Origin: Methanobacteriota archaeon
GTDB lineage: Archaea; Thermoplasmatota; Poseidoniia; Poseidoniales; Thalassarchaeaceae
NCBI GenBank assembly: GCA_002685415.1
Contig: NYXO01000044.1
Span: 5,652 to 15,640, forward strand
Length of the DNA stretch: 9,989 nt
Reading direction: 5' to 3'
The position numbers and the translations under genes were made by a program. Below are positions 1 to 8,300 of the stretch, piece after piece. Position 1 is the first letter of the stretch. Each line of letters opens with the position of its first letter. The notes under the pieces are model-generated. The model saw only the letters and a list, made by a program, of their open reading frames with translations. It ran no database searches and was not told where the DNA came from.

Positions 1-10
1 CAAGGCGGAT

Positions 11-1021
11 ATGCTTTGGGAAGAAGTTCTCGAGCTTGAAGAGGCTGGCGAGAGGCAAGAAGCCCTCGATTTATGCCATCAAATCACTCGAATGGAGCCA
101 AATCATGCCGCCGCCTGGAAAATGACTGCAAGGATGACTCTTCCAGCCGCAAGGAGAGGGGTGCAAGATATGCCCACTCTATCACAAGCTGCTAGTGCTT
201 ATGCAGCATTACAAAATGTTGTGAGACTAGAACCTGAGGATGCCGAATCATGGGCATTAGGGGGAATTCTTCTGATTGACCATCTTGGTATGCTAGAAGA
301 GGCCCTGGAGTGGTGGCAGCAAAGAAGACAGGTAAATCCTGAAGATGTGACGCCATTAATCGAACAAATTGCTATTCTGGTTAGACTAGGGATGTATTCT
401 GAAGCAAGCGAATTATTGGAAATAATGTTCGAATCAGAAATGGAACAACCAGACCGCCAGCAACTGATGAATATGGACCGAGTTAGGCAAATGGTCGATA
501 AGGCCGCCAAAATGGAAAAGGAAGAAATTTTCAGACCTCAGAATCCAAAACATACTAGATGGGAAATAATCGGTCGAATGAAAACTAGAAAACCCCTTTC
601 CGAGACTTTCTTTCTTTTTACTTTTGTAGCCCCGATTGTTTTCTTGATGGGAACCGTAGCCATGAGTTTACTTGGTGGTAGCCAATATGGCTTCATTTTG
701 GTATTCTTGATTATTCTAGGGCTATTTATGGGAGTAAGTAGGGCTGGTGCTGGTTTACTACAGAGTCTCAATCGACATGCCCTTGACCTAGAGAGGGCAA
801 TTGATGTTGAGGGCACTTCAGGAAAGGTCTGCGTACCTGCTGAAATTCGAGGCAGTAAACTCTACAATCATACGATTGGAAAAAGAACTGATGCTTTCCA
901 AGAACGACATTCAAAAATAATTGAATCTGATGAGGTTATTGGCCAAAAGTGGAAACCTAACCTACCTGATTTTTCAAACACAAAAAACTGGTGGAGAGAA
1001 GGGAAAGAATCAGAAAGTTAA
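11..1021 (+). CDS. TPR-repeat protein with a C-terminal two-helix membrane anchor, function unknown
   Basis: Residues 1-140 read as tandem helical repeats of the tetratricopeptide type. Examples are an EAL...P-N-HAAAW pattern near 17-36 and a second repeat near 60-110 with VVRLEPEDAESW and EEALEWW. A third, weaker repeat lies near 112-140. TPRs are protein-protein interaction scaffolds. Residues 141-195 are charged and probably helical. Two hydrophobic segments follow, at about 199-221 and 226-245, separated by a short Gly/Ser/Gln turn. This is a membrane hairpin that would leave both termini on the same side, probably the cytoplasm. The last 90 residues are polar, contain one Cys (about 274) and end in a Trp-rich, charged tail. 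The ATG at 11 is usable, but the codons before it (2-10) are open, so the gene may begin outside the window. It converges on ahcY with 13 bp between stops. The partner protein is not evident. The TPR and membrane calls are fairly secure; the function is not. Confidence 0.8.
   Translation: MLWEEVLELEEAGERQEALDLCHQITRMEPNHAAAWKMTARMTLPAARRGVQDMPTLSQAASAYAALQNVVRLEPEDAESWALGGILLIDHLGMLEEALEWWQQRRQVNPEDVTPLIEQIAILVRLGMYSEASELLEIMFESEMEQPDRQQLMNMDRVRQMVDKAAKMEKEEIFRPQNPKHTRWEIIGRMKTRKPLSETFFLFTFVAPIVFLMGTVAMSLLGGSQYGFILVFLIILGLFMGVSRAGAGLLQSLNRHALDLERAIDVEGTSGKVCVPAEIRGSKLYNHTIGKRTDAFQERHSKIIESDEVIGQKWKPNLPDFSNTKNWWREGKESES
980..991 (-). terminator. possible T-tract terminator of the minus-strand genes
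   Basis: About 48 nt past the ahcY stop codon, the minus strand reads a run of six T (plus-strand A at 982-987) followed by GTGTTTG. Archaeal RNA polymerase commonly terminates at oligo-T tracts without a hairpin, so this is the nearest credible exit site. It lies antisense inside the 3' end of the convergent TPR gene. It is a weak call because T-rich stretches are common in this DNA. Confidence 0.22.
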
Positions 1022-1034
1022 CTCTGAAACATTT

Positions 1035-2300
1035 TCATGTGCCCGCAGAATAATCATCTAAATAGGCCAATTGCTCATCTGTCAAGGTATCAATACCAAT
1101 TCCTTCTGCTGTGAGTTTCAATCTAGCTAATTCACTATCTTGCTCAGCACTTATGTCATAGACGATGTTATCGTATCCATCGCCTTCAGTAGCCAGTCGG
1201 CAAAGTGCAAGGAATTGATTAGCGAATGACATATCCATCACTTCACTTGGATGACCTTCTGCGGCAGCAAGATTCACTAGCCTTCCACGTGCGAGCAGAT
1301 GAATCGTCCGTCCATCTTTGAGTTGGAATGCTTCATTGTCTTCTCTGATTGTGTAAACCTTCTCGGCTCTCTCCTCAATATCTGAAATGTTAATTTCACA
1401 ATCGTAATGTCCGGTATTACAAACGATTGCTCCATCTTTCATGACATCAAAATGCCGACCGACGACGACATCTTTCATCCCTGTTGCTGTACAAAATATA
1501 TCACCAATCTTTGCAGCATCATCCATTTTCATAATGCGATATCCATCCATGACTGCTTTCAGGGCAGCGATTGGATCGACTTCTGTAACGATTACATTAG
1601 CACCCATACCACGGGCACGATTCGCTAATCCCTTGCCGCAATGTCCGTACCCTGCAACAATGAATGTTTTACCGGCAAGTAAGACACTAGTGGCCCTAAT
1701 TATTCCGTCAATTGTTGACTGACCAGTACCATGTACGTTATCGAAATCCCACTTTGTGGCTGCGTCGTTAACTGCAATCACAGGGTAGAGAAGTTCTCCC
1801 GCGTCTCCCATGGCTCTGAGTCTGTGGACACCAGTAGTAGTCTCTTCAGTACCTCCAATAACACCTGCTGCTAGCTCTGGAAATTTACTGTGGACTCGAT
1901 AAATCAAGTCGGCGCCATCGTCCAGCGTAAGTGTCGGATTGAACTTGAGAGTGCGATCTATTGATTGGTAGAACTCTTCGGTATTTTGGCCGTACCATGC
2001 ATGTACATCATAACCCTCGGATGCGAGCCAAGCTGCTACATCATCCTGTGTGGAAAGAGGATTACAACCAGACCAAGAAACCTTTCCACCTGCTGCTTCT
2101 ATCGTTTCAATTAAGACTGCTGTCTCCTTTGTAACGTGAAGGCACCCTGCAATTCTTTGGCCTGCAAGAGGTTGTTCTTTCTCAGCTTTAGCTCGCAGCG
2201 CTGCAAGTGCTGGCATTCTACTACGAGCCCAATCTACTTTCAGGCCTCCAGCCTCCGCCAAAGAAAGGTCCGCTACAGTGTATGTTTCACCTATGTCCAT
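1035..2300 (-). CDS. ahcY: S-adenosylhomocysteine hydrolase (adenosylhomocysteinase)
   Basis: This NAD-dependent cytosolic enzyme reversibly splits S-adenosylhomocysteine into adenosine and homocysteine. It removes the product inhibitor of methyltransferases and feeds the methionine/SAM cycle. The 421 residues are full length for the archaeal/Thermotoga-type family. Substrate-domain residues known from the family are all visible: His55 (GCLHVT), Asp128 (LDDGAD), Glu153 (TEETTTGVH), Lys183 and Asp187 (NDAATKWDFDN), His298 (NTGHYD) and His350 (GHPSEVMD). The NAD fold begins at 211 with the glycine motif GYGHCGKG at 217-224, followed by an acidic residue at the end of the next strand (VTEVDP, Glu240). 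The protein ends in YLDDYSAGT and lacks the C-terminal Lys/Tyr extension of eukaryotic and many bacterial enzymes, as is usual in this subgroup. The ATG at 2300 gives the expected N-terminus; I see no clear Shine-Dalgarno sequence. The gene lies 65 bp downstream of the giant surface-protein gene on the same strand. Identification is very secure. Confidence 0.97.
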   Translation of the reverse strand: MDIGETYTVADLSLAEAGGLKVDWARSRMPALAALRAKAEKEQPLAGQRIAGCLHVTKETAVLIETIEAAGGKVSWSGCNPLSTQDDVAAWLASEGYDVHAWYGQNTEEFYQSIDRTLKFNPTLTLDDGADLIYRVHSKFPELAAGVIGGTEETTTGVHRLRAMGDAGELLYPVIAVNDAATKWDFDNVHGTGQSTIDGIIRATSVLLAGKTFIVAGYGHCGKGLANRARGMGANVIVTEVDPIAALKAVMDGYRIMKMDDAAKIGDIFCTATGMKDVVVGRHFDVMKDGAIVCNTGHYDCEINISDIEERAEKVYTIREDNEAFQLKDGRTIHLLARGRLVNLAAAEGHPSEVMDMSFANQFLALCRLATEGDGYDNIVYDISAEQDSELARLKLTAEGIGIDTLTDEQLAYLDDYSAGT

Positions 2301-2365
2301 GACTCAGGGCGGCCACCAAGAGGCCTTCAAGGTGCGTTTTGAGCATCCCCCTTTCGAGGGTTTAC
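2301..2365 (-). other. intergenic gap between the giant surface-protein gene and ahcY
   Basis: This 65-bp spacer holds a short inverted repeat (CCCT-TTCG-AGGG on the plus strand, 2349-2360) just after the stop codon of the upstream gene, and two GGCC blocks at 2310-2313 and 2321-2324. On the minus strand no T-run follows the repeat, so I do not call an intrinsic terminator. No convincing TATA box or Shine-Dalgarno motif precedes the ahcY ATG. Read-through from the upstream gene is therefore possible, but not shown. Confidence 0.35.
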
Positions 2366-5300
2366 TCAGTTGCCGCCGCCTTTCCCTTGCTGAGCATAGT
2401 ATGCTGCGTAATACTGCTCAGCATATTGCCTCGCAGTAGCCTCATCATAGCCTTGACCAACCATCTGTTGTACATACGCTTCGACAGGATCCATCTGCTC
2501 AACGCCACCAAATTGTTGGACTGTGTCTTGGCCATCGTCTGACTTACCTCTTGATCTTACTACAACTAGAGTAACACCAAGAATAGCCAGAATCAAGATT
2601 GCTCCAATAGCAGCGAACATGATTACGTCCGTACCGCCGCTATCTGAAACACAGCCATCAGCGGAAGGGTTCAGAACACAAGGGTCACTTGGTCGAGGGA
2701 GTAAATCGATTGTGAATTCATTATTGATTTCATATCGGTCACCCTCTACTACTCTCCAGTAAACCTTGACCTGCTTTCCTGTAGTTTCCAGGTATAGGTC
2801 AGCAATGTTCAGAGTAATCGTGAAAGTGTCACCGTCTCCGAGTAGAACTGGTCCAGTGGAATTGTACTTTCCTAGCGCCTTTTGAGTAGCCTTTGGAGAG
2901 GGTGTCAAATCCAAAACCGCTGGATCCAATGCCACCTCAATCGTGACTCCGTTTTCTGCACCGGAACTTACTACACCATTGATTGTGACCAAATCCCCGC
3001 TTTGAGAATCGGTTGAACGAGGTGAAGTGATATCCACAACTGGTGGGTCATCTCCAAAGTCTTCTCCAACTACAATGAAGTAAATTCGTGCCTTTTCAGA
3101 TTGTTTTCCGGCACGATCGTACACAATCAATTCTAGCCTAATTTGATTTTCCAAGGTTCCATCACTAGTCATGTTTCGGAATACATAATTCCACATGTCG
3201 CCACCTGCTGCATCCGGTACTTGGAAGGTATGACCTTCCAGAGTTGGGTTCGAAGAATCTACGGGATAATCGAAGAACACTCTGTACTCAAACATCTCAA
3301 TACCTCTCTCGCCTTCAGGTGCGTCGTCGTCAGAGCTTGCTGAAGAATCGAAGGACAGACTAATGTCACCGCTGTCGGTCAATCTAACTCGATAAATTGG
3401 CCAATCAACACCTCCAACCGTCTTGCTTCCTTCGAGACTTACGTACTCATCTGTAACACTGTTTTCCACAAGTTGTAGATCTGCATTTGGCCGATACTCG
3501 TCAGCCAATGTATCATCGGTTACAAGATGGATGTAGGTGATTCTTGTGTGACCTTCATCATCATGGAGGTACAATGTCAACAGCCATTCTGCTCCAATTC
3601 TACATCCGGTTGTTGAGCTCGAATCCCCAACACAGAAGCTACCGAGCGCTGGTATGCTTGCACTGTTTTGGCGGATATGGCTAATCTCTCCGAAGTCGAT
3701 GATTTCACCAGCCCAACCTGTAACTGACTCGTTCATATCGGTTGATTGTAATGTCCAATCAGCTGTAATGCTGTCAGCCAAGGTTGAATCTGAAGTTAAG
3801 AATGAGAAGTCAAGTTCAGAGTTCGACTTGATGTACATAGTTGCATAAGCACCTGTTACTGTATCAATCGATGGTGCTTCACCATTTACAGTAAGGTCGA
3901 ATCCATCTCCTGCAATTCCGAATTCAGTAGGGTACGGATTGACATGATAAGCCAACATGTTCGATAGCAGAGGCATTGAAGTTCCACCAAATGGTTGGGA
4001 GAAGCTTGGATTCTCTACATCTAAAGTTGTAACAATCATTCCTCCTGCACCGCGATTGCAGATTGAGAGTAGTGATTGTGAATCAAATGACTCACTCCTC
4101 ATCAATGTGTGGAAGGTTCCAGTTGGGTCACTAATTCTACCCCCACAAACTTGTGGGATTTGGTCGAATTGAACCTGTGCAGTATCGAGACCCGCTAAGG
4201 CAACATATGCTCCACCATGAACACCAGCAAAGGCTGCTGTGTCGACGTTATTCATCAAAGGATGATAAGCATCAACAATCACCAAGTCATCGTTTGTGAC
4301 GGTGTTGTTCCATTGATTTCTCATTGCAATGTCCATTCCGAAAGGTAGCCTATTTGGCTGGTATTCGTTACGATATGGCCCGAGGTGAATCTGAACAGTC
4401 CCTCCGTTAACCATGTATGCTTCTAGAACCTCAGTAACCGAAAGTCCGTCAGATTCTCGAGTAGATGCCATCGTTTCGTAGTATTCACCATACTCAACAT
4501 TGTAATCGGTTTGCCATGGTAGCAAAATCTTCTCATAATGAGACATCCAATTCTCAGTTGCGTATCTATCCCAATCATTGACTGCTAGTTGGGTGTAAGT
4601 CATTCCCATCGATTCTAGATCTTGCTTTACTCTCTGCAACCGATTCTGATCGGTAGGGTTGGATAGGATTGCTACATCAACGGTGTCAAAGAATTCAATT
4701 TCGAAGAACCTATCATTTCCTGATGGTTCTCCGTCCTCGGTTAATATCGCATAGAAGCTGATGTTGTATTGGTGGCCATCGTACCAGCCATTGTACGGCG
4801 CGGTCCAATTTGCAAAGTCTCGAGCATGAGGTTCAAGATCGAACGGGCCATTATCGGCAGCTTGTTCGTAAACCGTCTGACCTGTTGTCATATCTACAAT
4901 CTTCATATTGACCTCATATTCTCCTGCAATTACACCATTCAGAAGAGGTACTGTGAATGAGTGTTGAGATACCGAATCATATGTATAGACACACTTGTAT
5001 GTGATATCGGATACACAATCCAGTACGTTCGGTTGCATCAAGGTGATGTCAGCGCTTGCGATACTGAAGATAATCTGAGTGTGATTATTTGCAGTAGTTA
5101 TCTCTGTTTGGTTGTACCAAGATGTTCCTTCTATTGTGTTGTTAAATAGAGTTGTAGAATCTATTCGATATAGTCCAGAATTGAAGTCATGAGTTGCTAC
5201 TGTAACGTCCTGGCGCTCGGAAGCATCCAATCCATTGATGTCAGTAATGTAAGTACCATCATTCTCGAATGTGAATTCGTCAACACGAATGTTGTCAACT

Positions 5301-8300
5301 GCAAACCCAGCAAGACCTGCATTACCATTCACTCCATCTCCATTGGATTGGAATCTCCAGGTTAAGGACACTTCAGAACCTGAAAGGTCAGTGCATTCAG
5401 TCCTCCAATCAAAGGTGTCATTAGAGGTCTGGTTAAGCAGGGTAATGTGTGTCATGTCGATAATCACAGACTTGACCAAACTTTCGGAATCAAACCAGAC
5501 TACAGATTCGTAACGGTCTGAGTGGTCGCCCATGTATTCAACCTCGTCATATCGACCATTGTTATCGAAATCTTCGCACGCTCCCAGGCCACTACCATCC
5601 TGGAAAGGCCTTAGTCCATTTTCATTCAGATCAGTCCAACTTCCCCAAACGGTTCCGCGGTAGATTTCTCCACCCTTAGACCATTCAATCTCTAGTCCCG
5701 CCGCATCGCGAATAGCTAGAATATTGCCATTTGAATCTGAAAGATAATCACCCTCTGCGAAGTAATCGAAGGTCAGGTAAGTGAAGTCGGTACCACCAAC
5801 AGCAACTGGGAAAGGATCGAGAGATAGAGACTCGTCCCAATTATCGCCATATCCTGTGTCTGGATTACCCAACCAATATGCAAAGGAATTGAACACTCCT
5901 CTGCTTTGAGGCAACATAGGATGGTCGCCGTTTGTATCGTCTAATCGACTTCCATTTTCCTTTCCGGGTTGATCATTATCGTCTTCCCAAATCGGCTCAA
6001 ATCCGGAGAAATCTTCAATCGCAACTAGGTCAGGAAGAGCGTTCTTGACCACTGTTTCCAATTGGAAGTCCGTCAGAGTGTTTCCGTAGTTCTGAACTCT
6101 AATCTCGATGTCACGATCTCCCGAGGCATATCTCAATCCATTCTCGAGACTGACCCATGGCTCTTCTGCAACACCTGGGTCGAACAGATTCTCCACAGTA
6201 ATTTGGAATTTTATCTCGTCATTTGTGGCGTCTGCGTTTTCAAATCCTACAGGGTTGGTTAGTTCAGTGTTGATGTAATAAGTTCGGTTATCGATGAAAT
6301 CAGCAGTAAGTGATACTTCCTCGGTAGCACCAGCTGCGAAATTGGAGAATGACAGAGTTTGACTGACAACTTCTTCTGTACCGAAAATAACATCGGTTTT
6401 TCGGATCGAGATGTTGTCAAATGCAAACCCATCTAGTCCTGTGTCCTGAGACGAACCATCTGGGCCAACGCTTCCCATCAAACCACTGCGGAAGCGGAAG
6501 CGAATGTCAACAACTTCACCAGCGTACCGAGTAAGGTCGATTGCATCGTCACCGGAGTAACTTGTCCAGGGTGTGACGGTTTCCGATGCGAAATTTCCGT
6601 TGTAAGTGTTGTATTCTGGATCGTATCCGAATCCATATAGACGCAGATATCTCTCATTATCCCACCCTCCGGTGAAGAATACCTGTTCCCATCCATTGCC
6701 ATCACTCCAGACCTCAATTCCACAGGAGTCTTCATACAACCATCGTTCGACAACAGCGTACTGCTCGGCTAGATACAACTCAAAGAACGCTGCACTACAG
6801 AATAAATCTAGGTCCAGATATGCAGCGTCTGCACCTGTCAAGTCAACATTCTCAATGATGAATGCCTCATCCATGTTGTTGTAATATCCTGATTCATTGT
6901 CCTGGTTATTATGATCCATTCCAGCCCACATGTAAGTGGTTGGATTTGTGTCGGCTTCCCACCAGTCATCGGTGGCTGAACCGTTGGAATCTGTAGATGC
7001 ATTATATTCCTCGTGCCATGAAGACGAACCTGCACCATATTCTCCAGTGTACGACTTGAGGACAATCGAACATGATGGGCAATTGGTGTTGTCTATGTTA
7101 CCTTCAAAGTCATTAGAATATACGAGTGTGTCAATGCCGTCTAGTACTTCCTTTACTTCTAAGTCGACATCAATTGAGCCAGAAATGGGGTTTAGACCGG
7201 TGTTCTTGACGGTTAAGTTGACAAATCTGTTACCCTCACCAATTTTGGCGGCTCCAGTAGCTGGATCATAAGCCGCTGGAGCGATATTCACTTCAGTAAT
7301 TCCAACGTCTTCGTTATCTAAACTGAGTACAGATAGGAAGTCACCAGCACCTGCCCATCCTTGAGTATCAAGCCACATTGCGCTGTTTGCGAATCTGTAT
7401 GACCTATCTCTTTGTCCGATTGCAATCTCGTAAGCACTGTCGTCTCCGCCAGCTAGTTGTCCTGGAACTGCCATTGTTGGTCGACGACCGACGTCGAAAG
7501 AGAGAGACGACAAGTATCCATTACCGTTGGGGTTTCCAAGAATGATCTCGACTGTATTTACTTCTCTTAGGTTATCAACAAGCAGATATGTTTGGTTCTG
7601 TGCACTTGAGTCCTGCAATCGAGTAAGAGTAACCTCAGTTGGAACAAAGAAATCCATTTTTCCATCTCGATTAACATCAGCAATGGTAATGGATGCACCA
7701 AGATAATCACCGAGGAAAACGTAGTTTTGAGTATCCCAAGATGAACCAGTGCGACTTGCGTATGAGATGTTTCCTGTAATTCCATCAACCGCTGCAATCA
7801 GGTCAATCTCACCATCGTCATTTGTATCTGAGATATCGATTCCATACAATGGGTAATTGTGTTCTGCATCCAACTTGAAATTATGAACTCCACTTGCTGT
7901 TGCATCTAGTGGGTTAGGGTAGGTCCCTAGTGTACAGTCGTATTCTAGGACGGTCATGTTGTCGTAGTGACCATTTGAGAATCCAACACCTGTATTGTAA
8001 GGAGGTGATCTCAGTAGCCAAATATCTAGATCCTCACAATCGCCAACTCCACCGCCAGGAAGGCCACCGCCGCCAAGGACGTCTTCTCCCCAATGTCCTA
8101 GAATTAAGTTCGTGTATAATCCATTAGTCAATGGTACTGGAATAGTTTGTTGAGCTGTTATTTGGGTTGGGTCTGGTCCCTTGTATATGTTGATGTAATT
8201 ATTTGTGAAAGTGGGGTCCACTACACTCATTACGATGTCAGCATCTCCGTCACCATCAATATCCTCTACATCCATATCCTGAAGATATGGGTTGCTAACT

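Noticed and set aside
1441..1722. Plus-strand open frames opposite ahcY
   Set aside because: They lie opposite the highly conserved NAD-binding and substrate-domain codons of ahcY. They are shadows of that gene's codon structure.
2301..2365. SAH-sensing riboswitch upstream of ahcY
   Set aside because: The gap is only 65 bp, has no recognisable pseudoknot core, and the known SAH riboswitches are bacterial. The short inverted repeat does not match that architecture.
6936..7271. Plus-strand open frame of 111 codons opposite the giant gene
   Set aside because: It is antisense to a well-supported coding region with clear domain motifs. Its translation shows no family-like pattern and it has no ribosome-binding site of note.
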